From Enterococcus saccharolyticus subsp. saccharolyticus (GTDB lineage Bacteria; Bacillota; Bacilli; Lactobacillales; Enterococcaceae), in contig NZ_CP118957.1 of NCBI RefSeq assembly GCF_029023825.1, positions 1,635,794 to 1,699,793 on the forward strand: a DNA stretch of 64,000 nt. The letters are read 5' to 3'. The translations under genes were made by a program, and so were the position numbers. Position 1 is the stretch's first letter; each line of letters starts with the position of its first letter. Positions 19,010 to 30,327 of this stretch are shown here, in pieces. The notes below the pieces were generated by a model. It had not been told where the DNA came from. It ran no database searches and saw only the letters and a program-made list of their open reading frames with translations.

Positions 19010-21547
19010 ATGAAAAAGAATTATTTTTTGATTTCTAGTGTCAGTTTAATAGCAACACTCTTTTCTATCAATACATCCACACCTGTCTTAGCCAATGACA
19101 CCTCATCTGTAGACTCAGTCATTGCAGAAACTACTGAGTCTACAGAAAGTTTGCCGTCTGTATCTGTAGCAGAAACTATTGAATCAGTTGGAGACCTATC
19201 TAGTGTAGACAATGAATCTATCTCAAGTAATTCGACAATGATTGAAGATTCAACTACTGAGTCGACAATTGTAGAAGATTCGTCAACAGCTGAAACACAA
19301 TCAAGTGAGTCTCAATCACTTGAACCAACGTATACTGTCGAAACTATTGATAAACAAGGTATTCTAAAAAATACTTCAAATGAATATTGGCAAACCTTAG
19401 AAAATCTCATCACTTCTAAAGAACAAACTAATTTACAACTAAAAACTTATCAAGAACAACTAATCGGTAATACAATTTATCAAATAAGTGAAAAAATTGT
19501 ATTTAATGACCAAACAGCCTACTACAAAATAAGCAATACAAATGAACAAACAGTCGCATATATTTCCGAAGAAGCAATTGAATTTGTTAATGCTCCACAA
19601 ACTGTTAAAAAATATATCACAATAACTTCAAATAATAATGTCGTCTATCAAGACATTTATTTAACACAAAAAATAGATTCCACTAAATTACTAAATAAAA
19701 CTTTTTACGTTCATGAACGTATCACTGCTTTAGATGGAAAAACCTATTTAGTACTTTTTAATAATCAAGATAATCAAGTAGGCTATCTAAAAGATGAAAA
19801 CTTATCATTAACAGATACCCCTTTAGGAACACCTGAAGCTATCAATAATTATATTACTGTCCACGCTTCGAATAAAACTTTCTATCAAGATACACTTTTA
19901 CAAAACGAGCAATCAACAAATACGTTATTAGATACGACTTTTCTAGCAAAAAAACTTTATCATCATTTTGATGGTAACCAATACATCTCTATTGAAGACA
20001 ATAATAAAAAGGGCATCGGTTATATTGATAAATCTTACACTAAAAGTGTAGCTGAACCTCAAGGCACGTATCATGCCTACAATAAGTATGTCACCATCCA
20101 ATCCGGTAATTACGATATTTGGCAAAATTTCAATTGGCAAAAACGCAGTCATTCTGCCAATTATCAAGGGCAATTGCTACAAGCTCGTGGCTATTATGAC
20201 CATTTCAATGGGACTCGTTACTTGACCGTATACGATAAAAACGGCAAATGGGTGGGCTACATCAATGCCACAGCGACCAAATTATCAAGCAACGGTGGTG
20301 GGGGCAAGTACCATGCCTACAACAAATACGTCACGATTCAATCTGGCAATTACGATATTTGGCAAAATTTTGATTGGCAAAAACGCAGTCATTCCGCCAA
20401 TTATCACGGACAATTGCTACAAGCTCGTGGCTATTACGACCATTTCAATGGGGCGCGTTACTTGACTGTATACGATAAAAACGGCAAATGGATAGGCTAT
20501 ATCAATGCCACAGCGACCAAACTATCAAGTAATGGTGGCGGGGGCAAGTACCGTGCCTACAACAAATATGTCACCATTCAGTCACCCAATTATGACATTT
20601 GGCAAAATTTTGATTGGCAAAAGCGGAGTCATTCCGCCAATTATCACGGGCAATTGCTACAAGCTCGTGGCTATTACGACCATTTCAATGGGGCGCGTTA
20701 CTTGACTGTATACGATAAAAACGGCAAATGGATAGGCTATATCAATGCCACAGCGACCAAATTATCAAGCAACGGTGGTGGGGGCAAGTATCATGCTTAC
20801 AACAAATACGTCACGATTCAATCTGGCAATTACGATATTTGGCAAAATTTTGATTGGCAAAAACGAAGTCATTCCTCAAAGTACCAACGGAAAACAGTGT
20901 TAGCTCGTGGTTACTACGATCATTTTAATGGGGCGCGATACTTGAGTTTATATGAAAACAACGGCCATTGGATTGGCTATATCAACGAAACTGGGACAAG
21001 TTTAGTTAAAGGTGCTGGTGCTTATCTAGGTATCAATCGTAGTAACATTCTAAATGAATTAAATAATAATAGTGGGATGTATCTTAACACACCATTCAGA
21101 GGTTCCCTTGCTATTCCAGCGAGTGTGATGAGTCCAATCGGTAATCCAAATCAATATGGTCCAGGATTCAACTGTACAGGTTTTATTGCTACAGCACTTA
21201 GAAATAGTGGTGCAAATATTAATAAAGTAGCTAACGCGACGAATGGCATTGGTGGTGTAGCAAATGCATACAATTGGCGTGATGCTTTGACGGCTAACAC
21301 TGATTATTACACGTTCTATTCGATTAATGCTTTGCTAAAAAGTGGGAAAGCCAAAAAAGGTGATTTGATTTATTTCGAAGCTGATTTCACCAAACCTAAT
21401 TATGATTGCCATATTGGCTTTTTCTGGGGAAATACACCAAATCAAAATCGCTTCTGGCATTCAACATTAGCCGCAGGTGGTAATAAAATTACTCATATTT
21501 TTTCAGGAACACCCTTTTCAAAAATTTTACTAATACCAATGGATTAG
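19010..21547 (+). CDS. Secreted GW-like repeat protein with NlpC/P60-like cysteine peptidase domain
   Basis: 845 residues: signal peptide (MKKNYFLISSVSLIATLFSINTSTPVLA, approx.), Ser/Thr/Glu-rich linker (30-105), about three degenerate SH3-like units (115-350), four near-identical 80-residue GW-like repeats (354 to about 665), and a C-terminal cysteine-peptidase domain. The latter has Cys722 in FNCTGF, His801 in DCHIGFFWG and a further His817 in FWHST, the layout of NlpC/P60 amidase-endopeptidases that cut stem peptides. AGGGGGAG lies 7 bases before the ATG. It is divergent from the GH25 fusion gene and shares its repeats and linker type, so the pair likely acts together on the wall. Confidence 0.85.
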   Translation: MKKNYFLISSVSLIATLFSINTSTPVLANDTSSVDSVIAETTESTESLPSVSVAETIESVGDLSSVDNESISSNSTMIEDSTTESTIVEDSSTAETQSSESQSLEPTYTVETIDKQGILKNTSNEYWQTLENLITSKEQTNLQLKTYQEQLIGNTIYQISEKIVFNDQTAYYKISNTNEQTVAYISEEAIEFVNAPQTVKKYITITSNNNVVYQDIYLTQKIDSTKLLNKTFYVHERITALDGKTYLVLFNNQDNQVGYLKDENLSLTDTPLGTPEAINNYITVHASNKTFYQDTLLQNEQSTNTLLDTTFLAKKLYHHFDGNQYISIEDNNKKGIGYIDKSYTKSVAEPQGTYHAYNKYVTIQSGNYDIWQNFNWQKRSHSANYQGQLLQARGYYDHFNGTRYLTVYDKNGKWVGYINATATKLSSNGGGGKYHAYNKYVTIQSGNYDIWQNFDWQKRSHSANYHGQLLQARGYYDHFNGARYLTVYDKNGKWIGYINATATKLSSNGGGGKYRAYNKYVTIQSPNYDIWQNFDWQKRSHSANYHGQLLQARGYYDHFNGARYLTVYDKNGKWIGYINATATKLSSNGGGGKYHAYNKYVTIQSGNYDIWQNFDWQKRSHSSKYQRKTVLARGYYDHFNGARYLSLYENNGHWIGYINETGTSLVKGAGAYLGINRSNILNELNNNSGMYLNTPFRGSLAIPASVMSPIGNPNQYGPGFNCTGFIATALRNSGANINKVANATNGIGGVANAYNWRDALTANTDYYTFYSINALLKSGKAKKGDLIYFEADFTKPNYDCHIGFFWGNTPNQNRFWHSTLAAGGNKITHIFSGTPFSKILLIPMD
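20069..21007 (+). repeat. Four tandem 240-bp GW-like repeats (copy B)
   Basis: In-frame units begin at 20069, 20309, 20549 and 20789. They are near-identical to copy A (16543-17481) but in inverted orientation, with about 2.59 kb between the two arrays. High identity including silent positions points to recent duplication or gene conversion. Confidence 0.9.
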
Positions 21548-21550
21548 CCG

Positions 21551-21588
21551 AAAACAGGGAATATTTCATGTATTCCCTGTTTTTTTTG
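21551..21588 (+). terminator. Terminator of the NlpC/P60-repeat gene
   Basis: AAAACAGGGAATA (21551-21563) pairs with TATTCCCTGTTTT (21571-21583) across a 7-base loop, followed by a T run. It begins 4 bases after the stop codon. Confidence 0.9.
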
Positions 21589-21593
21589 CACCA

Positions 21594-21635
21594 AAAAACC
21601 ATCTTTGAAGAATTACTTCCCAAAGATGGTTTTTA
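21594..21635 (-). terminator. Terminator of the small KOW-like gene
   Basis: AAAAACCATCTTTG (21594-21607) pairs perfectly with CAAAGATGGTTTTT (21621-21634), loop 13 bases, with T run on the minus strand. Confidence 0.85.
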
Positions 21636-21636
21636 C

Positions 21637-21864
21637 TTAACTAAAGAAACAACTATCATCAATCAAATACTTAATGTCACTTGTATTTATTTCTAATAAT
21701 CGATCTGGATTTACTTTACCACGATCACAAATATCATAATTTTCTACTTTAATAACAATGGAACCATCTTCTACGCGGTTAATTGTACCAATGACACCAC
21801 GATGAAAATTTTTAGGTTGTACTTCATAACGATTGCCTACAACAATTTCTTTCACTTGAACCAT
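21637..21864 (-). CDS. Small KOW/SH3-like hypothetical protein
   Basis: 75 residues, MVQVKEIVVGNRYEV start, with a beta-barrel-like pattern (GVIGTINRVEDGSIVIKVENYD) similar to short KOW-type proteins of Firmicutes (DUF2187-like). No catalytic motif. It has its own AAAGGGGG ribosome site, promoter and terminator, so it is a real single-gene unit. A role in RNA or ribosome binding is possible but not shown. Confidence 0.65.
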   Translation of the reverse strand: MVQVKEIVVGNRYEVQPKNFHRGVIGTINRVEDGSIVIKVENYDICDRGKVNPDRLLEINTSDIKYLIDDSCFFS

Positions 21865-21904
21865 AATAATGTCCCCCTTTTGAATAAAGCAAATAACTAT
21901 TAAT

Positions 21905-21933
21905 TCTATACTCTATTCATAACACGTATTCAA
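21905..21933 (-). promoter_or_regulatory. Probable sigma-A promoter for the small KOW-like gene
   Basis: On the minus strand TTGAAT (21928-21933) is followed after 17 bases by TATAGA (21905-21910), about 40 bases before the start codon. Confidence 0.5.
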
Positions 21934-21973
21934 AAAACATACAAGTATTTCGGTTCAACAAAAGTAAGTTTTT

Positions 21974-22690
21974 TTAAAGTGGTAAGATATTAAAGACGCC
22001 TGCTGCCACGGCACCACCAATAATTGGTCCAACGATTGGCACCAAACTATAGCCCCAATCAGAGTTGCCTTTATTAGCAATTGGCAAGAGTTGATGTGCT
22101 AAACGCGGGCCTAAGTCACGTGCTGGATTAATAGCATAGCCAGTCGGTCCACCTAGAGATAAACCAATTGCTAAAATTAAAATTCCGACAACCATCGGAT
22201 TTGTACCATCAGCAAATGTTGTTTCACCAAAAGCTAATAATGCAAACACTAATACGAATGTCCCAATAATTTCAGTCACTAAGTTAGCTGGAAGATTACG
22301 AATAGCAGGTCCTGTCGCAAATGTACCTAAAATGGCACCTTGATCTTTGGTCTCTGCCCAATGTGGTAAATATGCTAACCAAACAAGTGTAGCACCAACC
22401 ATTGCTCCAATAATTTGAGCAATGATGAATGGAAAGACTAAGTTCCAAGCAAATTTACCAGCAATAGCCATACCAATTGTTACTGCTGGGTTCAAATGTG
22501 CAGGCCCCATAAAGCTAGATGCATATACAGCAATTGTTACGGCTGTTGCCCATCCTGCAGCAATCACGATCCAGCCTGATGCTTGAGCCTTACTTTTAGC
22601 TAAATTGACAGCAGCACATACACCACTACCTAATAAAATTAACATCGCTGTTCCTAAAAACTCACTAAAAATCTGTGTCATATCGCTCAT
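21974..22690 (-). CDS. glpF: Glycerol uptake facilitator GlpF
   Basis: 238 residues, six helices and the two aquaporin half-helices with HLNPAVTIGMA (first NPA) and YAINPARDLGPR (second NPA; the Asp after NPAR marks glycerol channels). It passes glycerol through the membrane by diffusion. The start overlaps the glpO stop by ATGA. Last gene of glpK-glpO-glpF. Confidence 0.93.
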   Translation of the reverse strand: MSDMTQIFSEFLGTAMLILLGSGVCAAVNLAKSKAQASGWIVIAAGWATAVTIAVYASSFMGPAHLNPAVTIGMAIAGKFAWNLVFPFIIAQIIGAMVGATLVWLAYLPHWAETKDQGAILGTFATGPAIRNLPANLVTEIIGTFVLVFALLAFGETTFADGTNPMVVGILILAIGLSLGGPTGYAINPARDLGPRLAHQLLPIANKGNSDWGYSLVPIVGPIIGGAVAAGVFNILPL

Positions 22691-24513
22691 TGTCCTAACT
22701 CCTCTTTCAATTGTTTTAGATCAGATTCTGCAATTACTGCTTCTAATTCCGCACGTTGTTTTTCCGTCTCTTCATCTGTCCAGCCAAAGAACGCTTGCAT
22801 CTTGTTAATAACCGGCTCTTTCATAGCATCTACTTCATCACGAATGAACAAAATAAAGTTGGTGCGACGCATTAAATAATCGGCAGGCGTCAAGACGGCT
22901 TCTTCATGCAGCGCATAATTTAACGAGTAACTATCACGCACTGATAAACCGGCAATTTTTTCGTCATACTGCAAGACTTTTTCCAGATTAGAACCATATA
23001 GATTAGCTAAATGCAATGCGTCTTTTTCGTTCAATCCTTTGTCTTCTGCTAATTTCGCTAAATTTGCTAATTCTTCATCAACTTTCTGATGATTGATTCG
23101 TCCACCTGAAACTGGATAGTTTACAGAGTCAATTAAAACGAACCTTTTTTGAAAATCTCCTGCTAGAATTTCTTGAATTTTTTGTAATGCTCCTTCAGCC
23201 ATTAAACGATAATCTGTAATTTTGCCGCCTGCTAGCGTGAGTAATCCATCGGCCGAACGATCTAAACTACTACCACGAGATACTTGCGAAGGATTTACCG
23301 TATTATCAATGGATACTTCGACTTCATTAATTGCTTTCTCTACTTTTTCACGAGCCGATGGATCATCCAAATACTCTTTAACAGCGCTTACAACGTCTTG
23401 GAAACTCTCTTCTGACAAGGCCCCATTATTGCCACCATTATAATCTGATCCACCATTACCGGAAATTAATGGACGCAACCCAGCCCAACTCGATTCAATA
23501 TCTTGAATGGTTAATTTTGCTTCTGGAAAACGATGATTCACAATGTCTAATAAGTAAGCAACATCGCTTTGTTCCACTTTAGGATGTTTCAAGTCTCCAC
23601 GATAATCCGTATCTGTTGTACCAAAATAAGTTTTTTCTTCACGAGGTACCACAAACACCATTCGGCCATCATTTTTGCCAGTATCAAAATACGTTGGTTG
23701 TGGCACATTTAATTTACTACGATCGACAACTAAATGAACACCTTTCGTTGGACGCATTTGCGGCGGTAGTTCATTTTTACTGTCCAATTGACGAACTTTA
23801 TCTGACCAAGGACCTGTTGTATTGATAATCACACGGGCAGCGATTGTAAAGATTTCTCCTGTCAATAAATCTTCTACTTTTGCCCCATTCGCTTGTCCTT
23901 TTTCATCATGAACAATTTCAAGTACTTTTACTTTATTGAGCATGTACCCGCCATCTGCTTGCGCTTGTTTGATATTTTCAATCACTAAGCGTGCATCATT
24001 GTTGCGAAAATCAAGATAGACTCCTGCACCTTGTAAATTCTCTTTTTGTAATTGGGGTTCTCTAGCTAATACTTCTTCTTTACTTAAAAGATAATTCGCA
24101 TATTTTGTGCCAGTAACACCTGCTAATTGATCATATAAATCCATCGCAACTTTCACTGAAAATAGATTGAAGGTTGCACCAGGTTCATCATAAATTGGTA
24201 GTAACATCGGATCTGGTTTAGGAATATGTGGCGCAATTTTTTGTACATTCGCACGTTCTTTCACCGTATCTGCAACGACTTCGACATCAAAGGTTTTTAA
24301 ATAACGAATACCTCCATGAACCAATTTAGTTGAGCGTGAAGAAGTGCCTTCTGCAAAATCTTGCATTTCAACTAAGGCAGTTTTCATACCGGCAGCGGCA
24401 GCTTGAACAGCTACCCCTGCACCAGTAATTCCCCCACCAATAATCAACAAATCAACCGTGCTTGTTTTTAATTCTTGAATATTGTTACGTCTTGTTTCAA
24501 ATGAAAATGTCAT
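22687..24513 (-). CDS. glpO: Alpha-glycerophosphate oxidase GlpO
   Basis: 608 residues, matching the enterococcal/streptococcal oxidase length. N-terminal FAD-binding site LLIIGGGITGAGVAVQAA, then EGTSSRSTKLVHGGIRYL typical of the GlpD/GlpO family, and a C-terminal helical domain. It oxidises glycerol 3-phosphate to dihydroxyacetone phosphate with O2 and makes H2O2. It lacks nothing obvious. The start is the ATG at 24513 after AAGGAAGG, one base after the glpK stop; the frame is open 31 codons further, inside glpK. Confidence 0.93.
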   Translation of the reverse strand: MTFSFETRRNNIQELKTSTVDLLIIGGGITGAGVAVQAAAAGMKTALVEMQDFAEGTSSRSTKLVHGGIRYLKTFDVEVVADTVKERANVQKIAPHIPKPDPMLLPIYDEPGATFNLFSVKVAMDLYDQLAGVTGTKYANYLLSKEEVLAREPQLQKENLQGAGVYLDFRNNDARLVIENIKQAQADGGYMLNKVKVLEIVHDEKGQANGAKVEDLLTGEIFTIAARVIINTTGPWSDKVRQLDSKNELPPQMRPTKGVHLVVDRSKLNVPQPTYFDTGKNDGRMVFVVPREEKTYFGTTDTDYRGDLKHPKVEQSDVAYLLDIVNHRFPEAKLTIQDIESSWAGLRPLISGNGGSDYNGGNNGALSEESFQDVVSAVKEYLDDPSAREKVEKAINEVEVSIDNTVNPSQVSRGSSLDRSADGLLTLAGGKITDYRLMAEGALQKIQEILAGDFQKRFVLIDSVNYPVSGGRINHQKVDEELANLAKLAEDKGLNEKDALHLANLYGSNLEKVLQYDEKIAGLSVRDSYSLNYALHEEAVLTPADYLMRRTNFILFIRDEVDAMKEPVINKMQAFFGWTDEETEKQRAELEAVIAESDLKQLKEELGQ

Positions 24514-24514
24514 G

Positions 24515-26083
<1,569 letters not shown>

Positions 26084-26168
26084 TTACCTTTTTTCCTATG
26101 TTTTATTTTGTCATCTTTTTTTCTTTTTTTAGATTTTTTGACAAAATTCAATCACAGCAAGGGTTTTT

Positions 26169-27602
26169 CTACAATTTACGAATCAGATTTTTTATTTCTT
26201 GAATATCATAATTGGTTCCTAACTCTGACAAACGATAATACGGTACGTTTTCATGAGATTGATTGCTAATAATTAAATCATAGTGGTGTTCAGGAATATA
26301 AACTTCCACAACCACGCCATTAATCATATTTAAATGCAACATGTACATGTTGATTGCCGCTTCTTTAAACAACGGGTCCATCTTTAAATCAATACCAATT
26401 CGAATTTCGCGATTCATTTCTACATCTAAAATAGTGACAATACTTAAATACTTTACTTCTGTCATCGCTAATAAACTATTGTCTGCCTCATCTGGAATCG
26501 CTAATGTTTCTTGCGCTAAATGCAACAATTTTTTGGTATATGCTTGAATATTTCGGCTAGATAGTTTGGCTTCGAGTTGCCAAATATTTTCTCGATCATA
26601 CACTTCGACATCCCCTTGGAAAAAATACAACCGTAGATGCACTTGGGATAAATGATAATAACAATTTGCTTCCCATTCTGAACGAATTTTAGGACGAGGA
26701 TACAATCGTAAAATGTTTTCTAAAATTAAGGTGTCCGCAATACTACTTGGTGTAAAACGCGAGCGTTGTAAGGAGTATTGATAGAAGTCTCGTTCATTTA
26801 AAATCGACATACTAATTAAAAAGATAAAATGCAACATAATTTCTTCTTCTCTAATTTCTACTGCATAATAACTAAAAAAGCGGTGAAAAATAGGCTTTAA
26901 TTGAAGGTAAAAGCGATCTTTTTGGTAGGGTTCAAATTTCTTATAAAATGTTTGAAAAGATAATTTGGAGATTGAAATGCGATATTTTGTAATTTTCATC
27001 CATAAATTAATTCGTTGATGCGCTTCTGCAGTAAATGTTAAGCCAAATCCTCGTTCAAATTGTTCAATCAATTGTTTTTCTTTTCCTGTTAACTGTTGTG
27101 GATACTGATCTAAATACCACATTAATTGAAAATAAAAATAACGAATCTGACTCTCTTCTCCTTCAAGTTTCCCTTGCCAAATCATTAATTTGAATTCTTT
27201 TAATAAGACATTAATTTCTTTTATTTTTCGTGATAAAGATGATTCACTAATCGCTAATTCTTGGGTTAAGCGGATAAAAGCCATTTCTTTATTTTCTAAT
27301 AGATGAATTAAAATTTGATATTTAGGTGCTTCTTGATACCAAGACAACTCTAATTCTCGTAAAGAAAACGCCGGTACTTTCCAAAATTGAATGCTATTTT
27401 TATCGTAAGTCAATCGGCATTGACCTTCATAACGCGCTAAATCATCCATTAATTCTTCTAAATAATTTTCGACAGATTTTTTGGAAATTTGTAATTTGTC
27501 CGTCATTTCTGTCATTGTCGTTTGACCGCCCGAAAGCAATAAGTTTTTTAAAAGACACATTTTCTTAGCTTCTTTTTTCTCTAACAATTCTTCAAATTTC
27601 AT
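26169..27602 (-). CDS. Mga-like helix-turn-helix transcriptional regulator
   Basis: About 477 residues. Two winged helix-turn-helix segments at the N end (QTTMTEMTDKLQISKKSVENYL and MAFIRLTQELAISESSLSRKI, about 25-55 and 95-125) followed by a long helical region, the plan of Mga/AtxA-type regulators. These usually carry PTS-regulation modules and control carbon- or virulence-related operons. It overlaps the upstream oxidoreductase by 11 bases (ATGAAATTTGA), so they form one unit; the glp operon follows 90 bases after its end, so it may act on glp or on its partner. The start at ATG 27602 (after AGGA) is preferred; the frame is open to 27629. Confidence 0.7.
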   Translation of the reverse strand: MKFEELLEKKEAKKMCLLKNLLLSGGQTTMTEMTDKLQISKKSVENYLEELMDDLARYEGQCRLTYDKNSIQFWKVPAFSLRELELSWYQEAPKYQILIHLLENKEMAFIRLTQELAISESSLSRKIKEINVLLKEFKLMIWQGKLEGEESQIRYFYFQLMWYLDQYPQQLTGKEKQLIEQFERGFGLTFTAEAHQRINLWMKITKYRISISKLSFQTFYKKFEPYQKDRFYLQLKPIFHRFFSYYAVEIREEEIMLHFIFLISMSILNERDFYQYSLQRSRFTPSSIADTLILENILRLYPRPKIRSEWEANCYYHLSQVHLRLYFFQGDVEVYDRENIWQLEAKLSSRNIQAYTKKLLHLAQETLAIPDEADNSLLAMTEVKYLSIVTILDVEMNREIRIGIDLKMDPLFKEAAINMYMLHLNMINGVVVEVYIPEHHYDLIISNQSHENVPYYRLSELGTNYDIQEIKNLIRKL

Positions 27603-28863
27603 CGGCATCACGTCCTGCGAATAAGTCATTTAAAAAAGCTAACGTTGTACTATATTCTGATTGAAAAAAGAAGTCTTGTTCTAATAACGCCTCCATAGTC
27701 ATTTCCTGTTGAATGGCCCAACCACAACGTTCAATAATCGGCAAGCAATTGTTTCGTGATAGTAACTGAACCCCTAACAAACGTTGCGTCTGCTTCTCAA
27801 GAATTAACTTACAATACAACATCTCTTTAGAAGTCGTGGATATAGGTAAGGTCAGATTTTTTACTTGAATCACTTGGGGATATAAAAAAGCGTCTGACTC
27901 TAATAAGCCAACACTTGCCAGATACCAATCAAATAATTTTGTGCCAATCATACGTAAGCCCCCCTGAAACTTTTTAGTGGGTTGAACCAAATTAGCAGCT
28001 ACTACCATACCAGAACGCACAGCATGGTTGATTTGCGGAAGATAAATTTTCTCGTTGGTCAACGCAAAAGGGATTTGAATTAAATCACCTACTGCAAAAA
28101 TATCTTTTTCTGATGTCTCTAAAAAATCATTGGTCTGAATGGTTAAATCACTATGCGTTACTAACTCGTTCATGGTTTCAGTTGGATGCACATTCACTGT
28201 CGTTAGAATTAAGTCGCTTGTTGACTCTTCTTGTGTCACGTGTGCAATTCGTTGATTTAATCGTAAATCTAAATGAGGGATTGTCGCCAGATCAGTTAAA
28301 AAAGGCGTTAAGAAGTCTTGATCAAAATACTTAAATAATGGATACTCCATAGCTTCAAAGACTTGTACCTTTTTTCCTAGCCCAATAAAAACACTTGCTG
28401 CTTCCATGCCAGCTTGTCCGGCACCAATCAAGGTAATCTCTTGTGCTTGTTCAATTTTCGGTAGCAAATAGTTTGCAGCTTGATATGTTTTATAGTGATA
28501 AATTTCCTCTTCTGCTAATTCAATTACTTTGGATTGTTGTGTCGAACCAGTTGCTAAAACTAATTTGTCATACGTGTAACTCGCACCATTTGTTTGGATT
28601 GTCTTCTTCTGACTGTCGCACGATAAAAAGACTTCGTTTAAATGCAATTGAATATCATTTTTCTCTAAAACTTCTTTTGAAATAAAGGTTGCTTCTTCTA
28701 ATGATTCATAAATTCCTTGAAGATATAACAATAATCCATTTGGTAAAAAAGCAAATTGTTCATTTTTCTCAATCACAATAATTTCTGCATCTGGATGTAG
28801 CTTACGTGTTTGTAACGCACAATATACGCCCGCAAATGACGCGCCAATAATGATAACTTTCAT
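27592..28863 (-). CDS. FAD-dependent NAD(P)H oxidoreductase (Nox/CoA-disulfide-reductase-like) lacking the active cysteine
   Basis: 423 residues. FAD site KVIIIGASFAGVYCALQTRK, NAD site ITLIGAGQAGMEAASVFIGLG, and TNDFLETSEKDIFAVGD near 270. The position where NADH oxidases and peroxidases carry the redox cysteine (SFLxCG) reads AFLPNGLLLY, so the usual sulfenic-acid chemistry is not possible here. Function is therefore open: a two-electron reductase or a redox sensor are options. ATG at 28863 follows AGAGGTG; the 15 further codons upstream are not used. A dyad lies in its leader. Confidence 0.75.
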   Translation of the reverse strand: MKVIIIGASFAGVYCALQTRKLHPDAEIIVIEKNEQFAFLPNGLLLYLQGIYESLEEATFISKEVLEKNDIQLHLNEVFLSCDSQKKTIQTNGASYTYDKLVLATGSTQQSKVIELAEEEIYHYKTYQAANYLLPKIEQAQEITLIGAGQAGMEAASVFIGLGKKVQVFEAMEYPLFKYFDQDFLTPFLTDLATIPHLDLRLNQRIAHVTQEESTSDLILTTVNVHPTETMNELVTHSDLTIQTNDFLETSEKDIFAVGDLIQIPFALTNEKIYLPQINHAVRSGMVVAANLVQPTKKFQGGLRMIGTKLFDWYLASVGLLESDAFLYPQVIQVKNLTLPISTTSKEMLYCKLILEKQTQRLLGVQLLSRNNCLPIIERCGWAIQQEMTMEALLEQDFFFQSEYSTTLAFLNDLFAGRDADEI

Positions 28864-28894
28864 CGATACACCTCTATTTTTTCGTGAAAAAAAA

Positions 28895-28916
28895 GTGTAA
28901 AACGGCAAATTTACAC
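28895..28916. promoter_or_regulatory. Dyad in the leader of the FAD oxidoreductase gene
   Basis: GTGTAAA (28895-28901) and TTTACAC (28910-28916) form an inverted repeat with 8 bases between. It lies between a minus-strand TATACT (28944-28949) and the start codon, where a repressor such as a redox regulator could act. The regulator is not known. Confidence 0.4.
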
Positions 28917-28951
28917 ATTTGTTTTCACTCTTCTTTTGTCTTTAGTATAAC

Positions 28952-28981
28952 AAAAAAACGCCCAAAAAGCGGGCGTTTTGT
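28952..28981 (-). terminator. asnS terminator
   Basis: AAAACGCCC (28955-28963) pairs with GGGCGTTTT (28971-28979); the minus strand continues with TTTTTTTG. It starts right after the asnS stop. Confidence 0.9.
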
Positions 28982-28985
28982 AGTG

Positions 28986-30284
28986 TTATGGATAAATACG
29001 ATTCAACAAACGTGGGAATGGACTGGCTTCACGAACATGTTCGATACCTGCTAACCAAGTCACTGTTCGTTCTAATCCTAAACCAAAACCGGAATGAGGA
29101 ACAGAACCATATTTACGTAAATCAAGATACCAAGAGTATTCTTCTGGATTTAATCCATGACGTTCGATTTCACCTAATAAATGATCGTAATCTACGTCAC
29201 GTTCAGAACCACCAATAATTTCGCCATAACCTTCTGGCGCAATCATATCGGCACAAATGACAACATCTTCACGTGTTGGATGTGGTTTCATATAGAATGG
29301 TTTAATTGCTTTTGGATAGTTTAAGATAAAAACTGGACGGTCATATGAATTCGCGATAAACGTTTCATGTGGTGAACCGAAATCATCGCCCCATTCAATA
29401 TCATCAAACCCATTTTCTTTTAATAAGTCAATTGCTTCATCATAAGAAATACGTGGGTAAGGCAATTTTGTATATTTTTCTAAAATTGCACGGTCACGCC
29501 CAAGTGTTTCTAACGCTAATTCACAATTATCTAAAACGTTTTGCACTAAAAATGCAACATATTGTTCTTGAATTTCTAAACTTTCATCTTGGTGCATGAA
29601 TGCCATTTCTGGTTCCATCATCCAAAATTCGATTAAATGACGACGTGTTTTTGATTTTTCAGCACGGAAAGTTGGTCCAAACGAGAACACTTTACCAAAT
29701 GCCATCGCTGCAGCTTCCATATACAGTTGTCCTGATTGAGAAAGATACGCTTTTTGATCGAAATAATTTGTTTCAAATAAATCAGTTGTTCCTTCTGGTG
29801 CAGAACCAGTTAGAATCGGTGGATCAATTTTAATAAAGTTGTGTTTGTTGAAAAATTCGTACGTTGCACGAATAATTTCGTTACGAATTTGCATAATCGC
29901 ATGCTGTCTTGAAGAACGCAACCATAAATGACGGTGATCCATCAAAAATTCTGTGCCATGTTCTTTTGGTGTGATTGGGTAATCATGACTTTCGCCAATC
30001 ACTTCGATGCCTTGTACACCAATTTCGTAGCCAAATTTTGAACGGCTGTCTTCACGGATTTCACCAGTCACCCAAACTGAAGTTTCTTGCGTTAAGTTTT
30101 TCGCTGTTTGGAAAATTTCTTCTCCGACTTCATTTTTTACAACAATTCCTTGAAACATTGCTGTTCCATCTCTTAGTTGTAAAAAGGCGATTTTTCCGCT
30201 TGAGCGTTTGTTCGCAATCCATGCACCGATTTTAACGGTTTCTCCGACATGTTTTTTTGCATCAATAATTTGAATTTGTTCCAC
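28986..30284 (-). CDS. asnS: Asparaginyl-tRNA synthetase
   Basis: 432 residues: N-terminal OB-fold anticodon-binding domain ([24 protein letters not shown]) and class II catalytic domain with motif 2 ([24 protein letters not shown]) and motif 3 ([15 protein letters not shown]). It charges tRNA-Asn with asparagine. The start codon is GTG at 30284, 6-7 bases after GGAGAG. It sits just after aspB, as in Bacillus, giving a tseB-aspB-asnS block. No T-box leader was seen before aspB. Confidence 0.96.
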   Translation of the reverse strand: MEQIQIIDAKKHVGETVKIGAWIANKRSSGKIAFLQLRDGTAMFQGIVVKNEVGEEIFQTAKNLTQETSVWVTGEIREDSRSKFGYEIGVQGIEVIGESHDYPITPKEHGTEFLMDHRHLWLRSSRQHAIMQIRNEIIRATYEFFNKHNFIKIDPPILTGSAPEGTTDLFETNYFDQKAYLSQSGQLYMEAAAMAFGKVFSFGPTFRAEKSKTRRHLIEFWMMEPEMAFMHQDESLEIQEQYVAFLVQNVLDNCELALETLGRDRAILEKYTKLPYPRISYDEAIDLLKENGFDDIEWGDDFGSPHETFIANSYDRPVFILNYPKAIKPFYMKPHPTREDVVICADMIAPEGYGEIIGGSERDVDYDHLLGEIERHGLNPEEYSWYLDLRKYGSVPHSGFGLGLERTVTWLAGIEHVREASPFPRLLNRIYP

Positions 30285-30327
30285 GTGTGTCTCTCCATTC
30301 TATAATTAAACATTCTATGACAGTGTA

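Noticed and set aside
16543..21007. Regular repeats that could be mistaken for a CRISPR array
   Set aside because: Units are 240 bp, contiguous, in frame and coding; there are no short repeats with unique spacers and no cas genes.
30285..30327. Possible T-box leader before asnS
   Set aside because: The gap to aspB is only 43 bases and contains no T-box or terminator pattern; none was seen before aspB either.
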